A DNA stretch of 44,429 nucleotides, from positions 1 through 44,429 of the forward strand of contig JAKACW010000033.1 of NCBI GenBank assembly GCA_021821045.1, in the 5' to 3' direction. This document shows, in pieces, positions 28,988 through 37,288 of this stretch. The notes under the pieces are model-generated. The model was not told where the DNA came from and did not search any database. It saw only the letters and a list, made by a program, of their open reading frames with translations. Source of the DNA: Pseudomonadota bacterium. GTDB lineage: Bacteria > Pseudomonadota > Gammaproteobacteria > JAADHS01. Positions within the stretch are counted from its first letter, which is position 1. The number at the start of each line of letters is the position of its first letter. A program made the translations under genes and the position numbers.

Positions 28988-30301
28988 ATGGATATCTTGA
29001 TAAAGCGAGGGTTGGCGGCACTGACGCTGTGGTTTAGCGTCAACGCGCACGCCATATTGCAGATCGAAATCACCCAAGGCATCGAGAGCGCCGCACCCAT
29101 CGCGGTGGTGCCGTTCGCCTGGAACGTGCCCAATGTGCCGCAGCCGGTCAAGCTCGACGAAGTGATCGGCAACGATTTGCGTCTCAGCGGCTATTTCAAT
29201 CCGATGTCGCAGAAGGACTTCCTCTCCTGGCCGACCCAAGGCAGTCAAGTGCGCTGCCAGGATTGGCGCATGTTGGGTGCGGAGAATGTAGTCATCGGCC
29301 GAGTCAGTCCAATAGGTCAGATCTTTGAAGTAAGTTATGAACTGCACGATGTGCTGCGCTGCCAGCGAATCGACGGCTTGAGCTATCGCGTGCGGGCCGC
29401 CGAGCTGCGCCGTCTGGGCCACCAAATCGCCGACCAGGTGTTCAAAATGCTTACCGGCATCCGCGGCGCATTCGCGACGCGCATTGCTTACGTGGTGGCG
29501 AAGAAAGACGTCAAGGGACCGGTGTACGAACTGCAAATCGCCGATTGGGACGGCCACAACCCGACGACTATTCTCACTTCGCGCCAGTCCATCATTTCAC
29601 CGGCCTGGTCGCCGGACGGCACCAAACTCGCCTACGCCAGCTTCGAGCACCTGCCGCGGGTTCCAGTAACGGTTTATATTCAAGATCTTGAAGGAACTCG
29701 TGAACGTCTTTTCTCAACAAACGATCAGGTCAGCGCGCCGGCCTGGTCACCCGACGGCACCCAGCTGGCCGTGGTGATATCACGCAAAGGGGAGCGCGAT
29801 ATCCACATCGTCGATCTGCGTACCAAGGCCGTTCGCCGTCTGACGCGTTCGCTGGGGACCAGTTTCACCACCGAACCAATATGGGCTCCCGATGGTCGCT
29901 CCATCGTCTACACTGATGACTTAGGGGGGCGGCCGCAGCTGTACCGCATCGATGTTCGCGGTGGTCGACCGCAACGTATCAGCTTCGAGGGCACGTACAA
30001 TACGCGGGCAACTTTTTCTCCGGACGGCAAGCTCTTAGGCATGGTACACGGAGACGGAGCAGGGTATCATATCGCCGTTTTGGAACTGGCGACGGGCGCG
30101 TTTCGGGTGCTGAGTAAAACCTCACTGGATGAATCTCCGAGTTTTGCACCAAATGGCAGCATGATTCTGTTCGCTACCCGAGATCGTGGGCGCGGCGTAT
30201 TGACCGCCGTTTCCGCCGACGGTCGTATGCGCCAAAGTTTTTCGCTGGCCGAAGGCGGCGATGTGCGTGAGCCAGCGTGGGGTCCGTTTTTGACGCCGTG
30301 A
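28988..30301 (+). CDS. tolB: Tol-Pal system periplasmic beta-propeller TolB
   Basis: Periplasmic protein that binds Pal and is pulled off by energised TolA. The 437 residues begin with a signal peptide (LIKRGLAALTLWFSVNAHA) and the N-terminal domain (ILQIEITQGIESAAPIAVVP). The C-terminal six-bladed propeller holds PD40-type repeats with the WSPDGTKLAYAS, WSPDGTQLAVVIS, WAPDGRSIVYTDD, FSPDGKLLGMV and FAPNGSMILFATR motifs. GGAG lies about 12 bp before the ATG. It is 26 bp after tolA and 29 bp before pal. Confidence 0.97.
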   Translation: MDILIKRGLAALTLWFSVNAHAILQIEITQGIESAAPIAVVPFAWNVPNVPQPVKLDEVIGNDLRLSGYFNPMSQKDFLSWPTQGSQVRCQDWRMLGAENVVIGRVSPIGQIFEVSYELHDVLRCQRIDGLSYRVRAAELRRLGHQIADQVFKMLTGIRGAFATRIAYVVAKKDVKGPVYELQIADWDGHNPTTILTSRQSIISPAWSPDGTKLAYASFEHLPRVPVTVYIQDLEGTRERLFSTNDQVSAPAWSPDGTQLAVVISRKGERDIHIVDLRTKAVRRLTRSLGTSFTTEPIWAPDGRSIVYTDDLGGRPQLYRIDVRGGRPQRISFEGTYNTRATFSPDGKLLGMVHGDGAGYHIAVLELATGAFRVLSKTSLDESPSFAPNGSMILFATRDRGRGVLTAVSADGRMRQSFSLAEGGDVREPAWGPFLTP

Positions 30302-30330
30302 AATTTCGTCACTACAGGGAGTAATGTCTT

Positions 30331-30882
30331 ATGAAAGTTTGGGTGAATCGTTTTTGGGTGATCGCGGCCGTGGCCCTGTTGTTGGGAGCTTGCAGTTCGG
30401 CGCCTAAAAAAGCCGAAGGTGAAGCAGGTGCGGAGGCGGCGCCCGAAACGACGCCGTCGGGTGAGGCAACGGGCGAAGGTGCAATGACAGGCGCAGTGGG
30501 CGGCGCCGACACCTTCGCGGGCGATCCATTAAGCGACCCCAACAGTCTCTTAGCGAAACGTGTGGTTTACTTCGATTTTGACTCTGCCGTGGTGCGCGAT
30601 GATTTCACCGCGATTGTCGAAGCCCACGCCAGCTATCTTGCGGATCATCCCAATGTGCGGGTCACCCTCGAGGGCCATGCCGATGAACGCGGCACCCGTG
30701 AATACAATCTGGGCTTGGGCGAGCGGCGCGCCATGGCGGTTCAGCAATTCTTGTCTTTAATGGGGGCACGAGCCGAGCAGGTTCAAACCGTCAGCTACGG
30801 TGAGGAGCGGCCGGCGGTAGACGGCCATGACGAGCAAGCGTGGAACCAAAATCGCCGGGTTGAGATCGTTTACGTTCAGTAG
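30331..30882 (+). CDS. pal: Peptidoglycan-associated lipoprotein Pal
   Basis: Outer-membrane lipoprotein that ties the outer membrane to peptidoglycan. The 183 residues have a signal peptide with lipobox LLGA-C, an unusually Ala/Gly/Glu/Thr-rich linker (about 22-70), and the OmpA-like domain: VVYFDFDSAVVRDDFTAIVE, VRVTLEGHADERGTREYNLG, LGERRAMAVQQFLSLMG, and WNQNRRVEIVYVQ, with the Asp and Arg that bind diaminopimelate. GGGAG precedes the ATG. It is followed by cpoB after 15 bp. Confidence 0.97.
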   Translation: MKVWVNRFWVIAAVALLLGACSSAPKKAEGEAGAEAAPETTPSGEATGEGAMTGAVGGADTFAGDPLSDPNSLLAKRVVYFDFDSAVVRDDFTAIVEAHASYLADHPNVRVTLEGHADERGTREYNLGLGERRAMAVQQFLSLMGARAEQVQTVSYGEERPAVDGHDEQAWNQNRRVEIVYVQ

Positions 30883-30897
30883 TCCATGACCTAACCC

Positions 30898-31725
30898 ATG
30901 AATCGTCAGACGTTGTTCCTGCATTTTTCCGCCATCTTCATCGCGGCGATGATGACCCTCTGCGGCCAGCGGGCCTGGGGGCAGTCCGCCGCTATTGAGG
31001 AGATTCACGGTCGCGACAACGGCGCTGCACCCGCAACTTCAGGGGCGGCGTCGGCGGCGTCGTCGTCCGCCCCAGTGGACGCTGGCGGGCGCCGTGAAAC
31101 CAACGCCATGATCGAGATTTTGCGGCGAATGGAGGAACTGCAAGTTGAGGTCCAGCGCTTGCGGGCCGACGTGGACGGCCTGAATCACGACGTGGAAGGG
31201 ATGAAGAATCGCCAGCGCGATATCTATCTCGACATCGATCGGCGGATGCAGGCCATGGAGTCCGGCGGCGGACGCGGGACTGGGGCCGCGCCACCCGCAA
31301 GCGTGGATCCGACGACAACCGCTTCGCTCATCGACGCCAACACGGCGCGCAATGCCTATGCTTCGGCGTTCAAACTGCTGCAAGACAAACAATACGACGA
31401 CGCCATCGCCGCGTTCGAACAGTATCTCAACCAGTTCGGCAGCAGTGAATATGCCGACAATGCCCGCTACTGGATGGGCGAGGCGAACTACGTCACGCGG
31501 CGCTTCAACAAAGCCGAGGAGGCGTTCTCGCAAATGATCCAGCGTCATCCCGCCAGCGCCAAGATTGCCGACGCCAAGTTGAAGCTCGGATTCACCTATT
31601 ACGAAATGGGCCGTTATGACGACGCGCGGAAAGCACTCAAGCGCGTCATCCAGGAGTACCCCGGCACGTCGTCGGCACGCATCGCCGACGAGCGGTTACA
31701 GCGCATGAGCCGGGAAGGGCGCTAA
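30898..31725 (+). CDS. cpoB: Cell division coordinator CpoB (YbgF)
   Basis: Periplasmic protein that coordinates peptidoglycan synthesis by PBP1B with Tol-driven outer-membrane constriction. The 275 residues have a signal peptide (FLHFSAIFIAAMMTLCGQRAWG), an N-terminal coiled coil for trimerisation (IEILRRMEELQVEVQRLRAD, VDGLNHDVEGMKNRQRD), a low-complexity linker, and a C-terminal TPR domain (ASAFKLLQDKQYDDAIAAFE, YADNARYWMGEANYV, ADAKLKLGFTYYEMGRYDDA). It is the last gene of the tol-pal operon; repeats follow directly. Confidence 0.95.
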   Translation: MNRQTLFLHFSAIFIAAMMTLCGQRAWGQSAAIEEIHGRDNGAAPATSGAASAASSSAPVDAGGRRETNAMIEILRRMEELQVEVQRLRADVDGLNHDVEGMKNRQRDIYLDIDRRMQAMESGGGRGTGAAPPASVDPTTTASLIDANTARNAYASAFKLLQDKQYDDAIAAFEQYLNQFGSSEYADNARYWMGEANYVTRRFNKAEEAFSQMIQRHPASAKIADAKLKLGFTYYEMGRYDDARKALKRVIQEYPGTSSARIADERLQRMSREGR

Positions 31726-31727
31726 GA

Positions 31728-31871
31728 ATCGCGGTAGGAAACCGCTCCCACACCGCGCGGCCGACCCAATGTAGGAGCGGATTTATCCGCGATAGGTCAT
31801 GGACAGAATCGCGGTAGGAAACCGCTCCTGCATCTGACGCGAACCCCCGTGGGAGCGGATTATTTCGCGAT
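31728..31871. repeat. REP/BIME-like cluster, four arms (cpoB-queE gap)
   Basis: Arms at 31728-31752 (ATCGCGGTAGGAAACCGCTC...), 31771-31796 (GTAGGAGCGGATTTATCCGC...), 31808-31832 (ATCGCGGTAGGAAACCGCTC...) and 31849-31871 (GTGGGAGCGGATTATTTCGC...). Orientation alternates. All three hairpin subtypes occur in one cluster. It fills most of the 185-bp gap and ends 40 bp before queE. Confidence 0.85.
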
Positions 31872-31910
31872 GATCCGTCGCCATGACTACGATTTAGGCA
31901 ATGTTTTTCA

Positions 31911-32582
31911 ATGTCACATCCAACTGAACGCCGCGCCGACGAGCCGACGCTGAAAATCACCGAAATCTTTTTTTCTCTTCAAGGCGAAGCCCGCGATGTC
32001 GGCTGGCCCACGGTATTCGTCCGTCTCACCGGCTGCCCCTTGCGCTGCGGCTATTGCGACACTGCCTATGCGTTTCATGGCGGGGAGACGAAAACGATCG
32101 CTGACATTCTGCATGAAGTCGGACGTTACAAGGCGCACCGTGTCTGCGTCACCGGCGGAGAACCCCTGGCGCAAAAGAATTGCCTGGTGCTGTTGAAGCA
32201 ACTCTGCGATGCCGGCTACGAGGTTTCTCTCGAAACCAGCGGCGCGTTGGATGTCAGCGCCGTCGATCCGCGGGTGATCAAAGTCATGGACATCAAAACT
32301 CCCGGCTCGGGCGAAGAGGCCCGCAACCGTTGGGCGAACATCGACGCTCTGACGGCGCAAGATCAAGTTAAATTCGTGCTGGCGGACCGGGCCGACTACG
32401 ACTGGGCCAAGCGGCAAGTGGCCGAGCGAACGCTGCATCAGAAGGCCGACATTCTGTTCTCCCCCGTATTCGGCGGTATGACGGCCAAGGAGCTGGCGGA
32501 ATGGATTCTCGAGGACCAATTGCCGGTGCGAATGCAGATCCAACTTCACAAATATATTTGGGGCGATGAACCCGGGCACTAA
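31911..32582 (+). CDS. queE: 7-carboxy-7-deazaguanine synthase QueE
   Basis: Radical SAM enzyme converting 6-carboxytetrahydropterin to 7-carboxy-7-deazaguanine in queuosine biosynthesis. The 223 residues include the start segment [20 protein letters not shown], the 4Fe-4S motif Cys42-x3-Cys46-x2-Cys49 ([14 protein letters not shown]), the GGEP motif ([11 protein letters not shown]), and [12 protein letters not shown]. Its end overlaps queC by 17 nt, so translation is probably coupled. Other queuosine genes (queD, queF, tgt, queA) are not in the window. Confidence 0.97.
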   Translation: MSHPTERRADEPTLKITEIFFSLQGEARDVGWPTVFVRLTGCPLRCGYCDTAYAFHGGETKTIADILHEVGRYKAHRVCVTGGEPLAQKNCLVLLKQLCDAGYEVSLETSGALDVSAVDPRVIKVMDIKTPGSGEEARNRWANIDALTAQDQVKFVLADRADYDWAKRQVAERTLHQKADILFSPVFGGMTAKELAEWILEDQLPVRMQIQLHKYIWGDEPGH

Positions 32583-33255
32583 AAAGCCATCCGCCGTTGT
32601 GCTGCTGTCCGGGGGGTTGGACTCGGCCACCGTGCTGGCGATGGCGCGGCCGAAATACCGGTGCTACGCCTTGAGCTGCGATTACGGGCAGCGCCACAGC
32701 GCCGAACTCGCCGCCGCCGCAAGAGTAGCGCAGCAACTCGGCGCCGCGGCGCACAAAGTTGTGCGGGTGGATATATCCAGTATCGGCGGGTCTGCGCTGA
32801 CGGATCGGGCCATCGCCGTGCCCACCCAGCCCACCGCGGGCATTCCCGTGACGTACGTGCCGGCCCGCAACACCATCATGTTGAGCATCGCCTTGGGCTG
32901 GGCCGAAGTGCTCGGTGCGGCCGACATCTTCGTCGGTGTCAACGCGGTCGACTATTCCGGCTACCCCGATTGCCGGCCCGAATACATCGCGGCCTTCGAG
33001 AAAATGGCTAATCTCGCCACCAAAGCAGCGGTGGAGGGCGCGTGTCATTTCACGTTTCACGCGCCGCTGATCGATATGACCAAGGCCGATATCATTCGCG
33101 AGGGCACCCGTTTAGGCGTGGACTATGGCCTGACGGTTTCATGCTACAGCGCCGATTCCGATGGACGCGCCTGCGGCCACTGCGACGCCTGCCGCTTTCG
33201 CCGCGAAGGCTTCGCCGCCGCCGGCGTTCCCGATCCAACCCGCTATATCTCATAA
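32566..33255 (+). CDS. queC: 7-cyano-7-deazaguanine synthase QueC
   Basis: ATP-dependent enzyme turning 7-carboxy-7-deazaguanine into preQ0, the next step after QueE. The 229 residues carry the PP-loop SGGLDS at 15-20, [19 protein letters not shown], the conserved [20 protein letters not shown] and [19 protein letters not shown], and the C-terminal zinc site Cys-x8-Cys-x2-Cys-x2-Cys ([18 protein letters not shown]). It overlaps queE by 17 nt. Repeats and tRNA-Lys follow. Confidence 0.97.
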   Translation: MNPGTKKPSAVVLLSGGLDSATVLAMARPKYRCYALSCDYGQRHSAELAAAARVAQQLGAAAHKVVRVDISSIGGSALTDRAIAVPTQPTAGIPVTYVPARNTIMLSIALGWAEVLGAADIFVGVNAVDYSGYPDCRPEYIAAFEKMANLATKAAVEGACHFTFHAPLIDMTKADIIREGTRLGVDYGLTVSCYSADSDGRACGHCDACRFRREGFAAAGVPDPTRYIS

Positions 33256-33258
33256 ATC

Positions 33259-33361
33259 GTGGGAGCGGATTCATCGGCGACTCGCTTTCGGGTTCAGCGA
33301 CGAATGGTCCGCTCCGACGCCGGGATTGTCGGCCTGTCGTGGGAGCGGATCATTCCGCGAT
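33259..33361. repeat. REP/BIME-like cluster, three arms (after queC)
   Basis: Arms at 33259-33281 (GTGGGAGCGGATTCATCGGC...), about 33298-33318 (inverted, CGACGAATGGTCCGCTCCGA) and 33339-33361 (GTGGGAGCGGATCATTCCGC...). The first two are degenerate. It is the last copy seen in the window; none was found from 33362 to the end. Confidence 0.8.
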
Positions 33362-33426
33362 TCTTGGTTCGGTTCGCCACTGCATTGCGTTACGCCTCGC
33401 CCCGCCCATTCAACGGCTTGAAGGGC

Positions 33427-33455
33427 TTGGGTTTTGCGGCGGCCTCGGGTAAAAT
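33427..33455 (+). promoter_or_regulatory. Candidate sigma-70 promoter for tRNA-Lys
   Basis: -35 TTGGGT (33427-33432), 17-bp spacer, -10 TAAAAT (33450-33455), GC-rich discriminator (GTGCCGC), about 18 bp of leader before the mature tRNA. The -10 and discriminator resemble those before tRNA-Val. Confidence 0.5.
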
Positions 33456-33479
33456 GTGCCGCTTTCTCGCCTCCAGTAT

Positions 33480-33555
33480 GGGTCGTTAGCTCAGCCGGTA
33501 GAGCAGCGGACTTTTAATCCGTTGGTCCGGAGTTCGAATCTCCGACGACCCACCA
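33480..33555 (+). tRNA. tRNA-Lys (anticodon UUU)
   Basis: A 76-nt cloverleaf: acceptor GGGTCGT/ACGACCC, D-arm TAGCTCAGCCGGTAGAG, anticodon stem GCGGA/TCCGT around loop CTTTTAA (anticodon TTT), T-arm with GTTCGAATC, encoded ACCA. It marks the border between conserved genes and the scarred region 33556-33909, consistent with past use as an integration site, although no direct repeat of the tRNA end was seen downstream. Confidence 0.96.
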
Positions 33556-33623
33556 TTACATCGCCTTCATATCGTAGAAAAAGAAGTCTGGCTGAATGAA
33601 TCGGCACCGAACGACTTCGCGCG

Positions 33624-33698
33624 TTGGGGTACAACTCCGGGTACGACCGCGACGGCATCGGCGACAACAGCGATACCGACCGCGATGGCGACGGCTAC
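33624..33698 (+). pseudogene. Fragment of a thrombospondin type 3-like calcium-binding repeat
   Basis: The frame from 33624 encodes [20 protein letters not shown], a clear Asp-rich TSP3-type calcium-binding repeat as found in secreted or surface proteins. An in-frame stop (TGA 33597) precedes it and no signal peptide or rest of the domain remains. The similarity stops at about 33698, where an oppositely oriented fragment begins. The frame continues downstream but only as antisense of that fragment. It is a remnant, not a working gene. Confidence 0.6.
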
Positions 33699-33823
33699 GC
33701 ATTGACGAAGTTGATGCACTTGCCCTCGTTGGGCAGGAACTCGTTGGCGAAAGTCGTTTTGCCGGCGCCGTTGGGTCCGGCAATGATAAGGATTCGCTTT
33801 CGAGGATTGCTGCGGCGTTTCAT
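33695..33823 (-). pseudogene. N-terminal fragment of a zeta-toxin-like P-loop kinase/ATPase
   Basis: Reading from ATG 33823 the 42 residues are [34 protein letters not shown], then TAG. This is the Walker A start of the zeta-toxin/AAA family whose members continue with an Asp-Leu-Ile segment after the Val-Asn-Ala. Everything beyond is missing. The stop falls exactly where the TSP3-like fragment on the other strand ends. It is probably a decayed relic of a toxin-antitoxin or mobile-element cargo gene; a functional micro-protein seems unlikely. Confidence 0.7.
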
Positions 33824-33909
33824 GTCTGCCTATGGTAGTTCTTCGCAGCGATCTGTCGCAACGGCTAAGTCGGTGATGGGTGGAAGGGACGGCGGTTGGT
33901 ATGCCCAGC

Positions 33910-34629
33910 CTAGAACCGCTCGTGCGGCATCAAATAGCGCCATCGCCCGGGCGGCAGTTTGGCCATGGATACGCCCCCGAGCCGGATCCGTTTCATAGTC
34001 AGTACCCGTAGTCCGACACTTTCACACATATGGGTGATCTGGCCGCGTTGCGGATTCTTCAACGCAAAACGCAACCGGGTTTCGTTTTGTCGACTGACTT
34101 TGATTGGAGGCAGCGCACTACCGTTGTACGTCAGTCCGTGTTTTAGACGTTGGAGCTGATCGGCCGGTAGGTCGCCCGCGACTTCGACGATATACTCCTG
34201 TTCGACGTTGGCGGCTTGATCGACCAATCGGCGTACGACACCCCACTCTTGGGTAAACACGACTAAGCCGGTCGCGTTCGGCTCCAGCGGTGTGCAGGGG
34301 GTGAGTCGCAAAAAGTGCTGCTTGAGGACTCGATTTCCCGAAGGGTCGTCGGCGGTCCGCGTGTCAGCGCGAATCGGCGCCTCCGCGGCAGCGGCGGTAT
34401 CGCCCGCTATGGATTGCGTCTGATGAAACAAAATGGTCACCGGCGCAACCGGCGTGGGCTTGGCGTCCGGGTGCAGCGCAACTTTCTGTTGCGACACCTT
34501 GAACTGGGGTTCTTCCACCACCTGTCCATCAACCGTTACCCAACCCCCGGTAATATAGAGTTCCGCCTCGCGACGCGAGCAAGCAACGAGTTCGACAAGG
34601 CGTTTTGAGAGACGAACGGGATCGGTCAT
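33910..34629 (-). CDS. RsuA/RluF-like pseudouridine synthase homologue with Glu in place of the catalytic Asp
   Basis: Protein of 239 residues with an N-terminal S4 RNA-binding domain (about 5-50: VRLSKRLVELVACSRREAEL, YITGGWVTVDGQVVEEP) and an RsuA/RluB/E/F-type synthase fold. The canonical active-site motif Gly-Arg-Leu-Asp-x-x-Thr-x-Gly-Leu is here CTPLEPNATGLVVFTQ, with Glu116 where the catalytic Asp is expected. The later conserved segment KHGLTYNGSALPPIKVSRQN and the C-terminal ITHMCESVGLRVLTMKRIRL GGVS motif are retained. ATG 34629 begins the conserved MTDPVRLSKRLVEL. So it may bind rRNA without modifying it, or use an altered mechanism. No neighbour clarifies the target. Confidence 0.8.
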   Translation of the reverse strand: MTDPVRLSKRLVELVACSRREAELYITGGWVTVDGQVVEEPQFKVSQQKVALHPDAKPTPVAPVTILFHQTQSIAGDTAAAAEAPIRADTRTADDPSGNRVLKQHFLRLTPCTPLEPNATGLVVFTQEWGVVRRLVDQAANVEQEYIVEVAGDLPADQLQRLKHGLTYNGSALPPIKVSRQNETRLRFALKNPQRGQITHMCESVGLRVLTMKRIRLGGVSMAKLPPGRWRYLMPHERF

Positions 34630-34926
34630 GACAGAATGCCAGCAAGGCCAAGTGAGCAGCATTGTAAATGCTTTGGGCCTGCTATCGCCAGCACCGCGGA
34701 GCCTCTCGATCTCCGTCACGATTAGGCTCAGCCCCGTCGCGTTCGTTCGAAGTGTGTGCTGGGTCACACTTTGAGCGCCCGGCTGGCTGCATTCAAGCCC
34801 TTATCGTCGAACTCCTTTAGCATCTGTCTAAACTCCCTAAAGCGTCCTACAAAAAAATCCGAAGCAAGCTAAGAGGTCCATCGCTTCGATTGCATACAGC
34901 TGGAGAACGTGAGGGAGGCTGATCGC
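34630..34926. other. Divergent intergenic region, 297 bp
   Basis: Between the RluF-like gene (minus) and the second CheX-type gene (plus). A hairpin AGTGTG/CACACT lies at 34751-34770. GGGAGG (34913-34918) serves as ribosome-binding site for the plus gene. I see no convincing sigma-70 or sigma-28 promoter and no palindromic REP arm. Confidence 0.6.
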
Positions 34927-35445
34927 ATGGAACTATATAAAGTGCACACCACGATCCTAATGCCCTTCGTGAACCAGACGCTTGCGGCATTGGCGGACAT
35001 GGCCGATTTGAAGGCGACAGCCGGCAAGGGATTCGCGGAAGACGTCGCAAAATTCGACTCCGGCGGCTACGCCGTTTGCGTGGCCGCGCGCACCTTCGGC
35101 AGCATCGAGGGCAAGGTGCTCATGCATCATCATGACGCAACCGCGCTCGCGATCGGTAACAACGTGCGGGGCAAGATGCTGGGCGAGCCGAGCAATGCCG
35201 CCGTGATCAACGACGAGATTGGAGAAGCGCTAAGCGAGTTCGCGAATACGGTCATTGGGCTGGCCACCCGCGAACTCAAAAAAGCGGATCTCAAGCTGGA
35301 GTTTAGTCCTCCCCTGTTCGTTACGGGATCGGAGGACATCAAATACATCATGGAAGGGGTGCAGGAAATTCTGTCCATCCCCATCGACGTGGCGGGTGTT
35401 GGCAAGTTCTTCTTCAGCTATCTATTGCACAAGAAGACGGCTTAG
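34927..35445 (+). CDS. CheX-type CheY-P phosphatase homologue 2
   Basis: Second CheC/CheX-superfamily protein of the window, 172 residues. The active-site helix holds E104-x-x-N107 (IGEALSEFANTVIG). Beta-strand segments such as GSIEGKVLMHHHDATALAIG and LKLEFSPPLFVTGSED fit the family, though the protein differs much from the copy at 16340. ATG 34927 follows GGGAGG by 8 bp. The CheY-like gene starts 15 bp later on the same strand, so a phosphatase-receiver pair is a reasonable inference. The role (motility, biofilm, other) is not shown by sequence. Confidence 0.72.
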   Translation: MELYKVHTTILMPFVNQTLAALADMADLKATAGKGFAEDVAKFDSGGYAVCVAARTFGSIEGKVLMHHHDATALAIGNNVRGKMLGEPSNAAVINDEIGEALSEFANTVIGLATRELKKADLKLEFSPPLFVTGSEDIKYIMEGVQEILSIPIDVAGVGKFFFSYLLHKKTA

Positions 35446-35460
35446 TTAGGAGAAAGCGCC

Positions 35461-35847
35461 ATGCTTGATAAAGATGCAACCATCCTGATCGTCGATGACA
35501 TGAAGATGGTCCGCTCGTCCGTCAAACGCTATTTGACGGACCTTGGGTACAGCAAATTCATCGAGGCGGACAACGGCAACGAAGCCGTGAGCAAGTTCAT
35601 CAACAGTCAGGTCGATCTTATCATTATGGATGTGGTCATGCCGGTTATGACGGGGATCGAGGCGCTGCAGAAGATTCGAGAGACAGACGAGAATGTTCCT
35701 GTACTCATGCTGTCGTCCATGGCCGACGAAGACTTGGTGAACGAGTGCAAAGCACTGGGCATCACCGGCTATCTGCTCAAGCCCGTCAATGCGGATACGG
35801 GCCCGCAAAAACTCAAGGCCGCCCTGGCCCAGGTGGAGACGGCCTAG
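35461..35847 (+). CDS. CheY-like single-domain response regulator
   Basis: Stand-alone receiver of 128 residues. Acidic pocket Asp12/Asp13 (ILIVDDMKMVRSSVKRYL), phospho-acceptor Asp57 (VDLIIMDVVMPVMTG), Ser85/Ser86 at the switch position, and Lys107 (GYLLKPV) are all present, so it should be phosphorylatable. There is no output domain. It follows the CheX-type gene by 15 bp with AGGAG upstream and converges on a histidine-kinase gene 10 bp away. Likely partners are that kinase and the CheX-type phosphatase; CheA is absent from the window. Confidence 0.93.
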   Translation: MLDKDATILIVDDMKMVRSSVKRYLTDLGYSKFIEADNGNEAVSKFINSQVDLIIMDVVMPVMTGIEALQKIRETDENVPVLMLSSMADEDLVNECKALGITGYLLKPVNADTGPQKLKAALAQVETA

Positions 35848-35857
35848 CCACTAGCGT

Positions 35858-37159
35858 CTAAGTCAACTCCGGCCCATTGGGGTTCTCGAGACTGAAATAG
35901 AACGTCGCTCCTTTCCCGACTTTTGCATTGGCCCAAACGTTTCCCCCATGGCGTTGGAATACCCGTTTGACCGTGGCCAAGCCGACGCCGATGCCAGGAA
36001 ATTCATCGTTGCTATGCAAGCGATGGAACGCTTTGAACAGACTGTGTGACTGGGCGACGTCGAATCCGACGCCATTATCCTTGATGTAGTACACAGGCTT
36101 GCCGCCGACTTGCGTTTGGGCGAAACGTATCTTTGGATGTTCGCTGTTCCTGCTGTACTTCCAAGCGTTGCTGAGCAGATTTTCTATGGCCAGGGCCAAG
36201 AGCGATTTGTCTCCGCTCGCGACCACGTCGGGTTCGATCTCGACGGTGACATTTCGTGACGGATCGAGCTGTTGCAGTTTTTCGGCATTGACTCTGACCA
36301 ATTCGGAGAGATTGACTTCGGCCGGTTGGATCGACAGGCGGGAAATTCGCGATAGTCGCAGCAGATCGTCGATGATCCGGCCCATGTGCTGGGCCGCTTG
36401 GCGAATGCGGTCGAGGTGATTTTTCTCTTCCGGTGAAAGCTTTTCGGCGGACTCTTCCAACAGAATCTGGCTATAACCGTCCAACGCCCGCAGCGGCGTG
36501 CGCAAATCGTGGGAAACCGAGTACGCGAAGGACTCCAGTTCCGCGTTCTTGAGCTCAAGTTCCTTGGCTCGATCATCGAGTAACGCGACGTTGTCGAGCG
36601 CGTTCCAGTATTCGCCATGCAGACGCTGCGCTGCGTGCAGCAGAAACAGAAAATAGAACGCGAACAGAAACAGCGAGGTGAGCGATTCTTGGGTGTAGAG
36701 AAAAGCCATGGCGAAGAGGGTGGGAAAAAACATCGCGCTCAGATGTCCGAAGACCAATAACCGGTCAATGGAGAACACGGTCACCGCGCCGGCGGAGAAG
36801 GCTGCCGCGCTCAGCAGGGTCAGCATGGTCGTCCACTGCCAGCCAAAATAGTAAATAGACATTGCGCTCAAGACGCTCCACGCAAATGCCAGACCGACGT
36901 TGCCAACGAGCATCCCGGCGTACCATGCGCGCGGACTGTACGAATAAAATCGATCGAACGCAAAAGCGCAGACGGCGCGAAGCGTTGTCGCCAGTGTGAT
37001 CGCGAGCCCGGCAAGTGAAACCACGACGGGGTGTTGGTCAAAGTAGGGCGTAAAGAAGGCAATAATCGCGAAAATGATCAAATAGCTGAAGGCGCCGGAG
37101 CGAGAGCGGAGCGCGGTGTCCCGCGCGGCTTGATAATGCCGTGTCAGATTTGCAGACAT
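35858..37159 (-). CDS. Membrane-bound sensor histidine kinase
   Basis: Inner-membrane kinase of 433 residues. The N-terminal half has about six hydrophobic segments (residues 23-178) with short loops and no recognisable periplasmic sensor, suggesting an intramembrane signal. A short coiled coil (LLDDRAKELELKNAELESFA) leads to HisKA with His217 in VSHDLRTPLRALDGYSQIL, then HATPase with N-box ALAIENLLSNAWKYSRN, G1 box IKDNGVGFD and G2 box GIGVGLATVKRVFQRHGG. This DHp type often lacks a fixed cognate transcription factor. ATG 37159 is preferred over TTG 37210. It lies tail to tail with the CheY-like gene, a plausible partner. Confidence 0.92.
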   Translation of the reverse strand: MSANLTRHYQAARDTALRSRSGAFSYLIIFAIIAFFTPYFDQHPVVVSLAGLAITLATTLRAVCAFAFDRFYSYSPRAWYAGMLVGNVGLAFAWSVLSAMSIYYFGWQWTTMLTLLSAAAFSAGAVTVFSIDRLLVFGHLSAMFFPTLFAMAFLYTQESLTSLFLFAFYFLFLLHAAQRLHGEYWNALDNVALLDDRAKELELKNAELESFAYSVSHDLRTPLRALDGYSQILLEESAEKLSPEEKNHLDRIRQAAQHMGRIIDDLLRLSRISRLSIQPAEVNLSELVRVNAEKLQQLDPSRNVTVEIEPDVVASGDKSLLALAIENLLSNAWKYSRNSEHPKIRFAQTQVGGKPVYYIKDNGVGFDVAQSHSLFKAFHRLHSNDEFPGIGVGLATVKRVFQRHGGNVWANAKVGKGATFYFSLENPNGPELT

Positions 37160-37288
37160 AGCTGTCACTGATTGGTTAGCTAGCTTAGGATACCTCAATC
37201 GGTCCAACAATTCGGACCGAACTGCTTAAGTGTTCAAAGAGGACAATGCCGAAGACGCATTGATACCATACCGGAAGTTCACACCCTG

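Noticed and set aside
33480-33909. Intact integrative element at tRNA-Lys
   Set aside because: No integrase gene and no direct repeat of the tRNA 3' end were seen; only gene fragments remain.
34838-34865. Sigma-28 (flagellar) promoter before the second CheX-type gene
   Set aside because: TAAA at 34838 is not followed by a good GCCGATAA-type -10 at the right distance (only about four of eight bases match).
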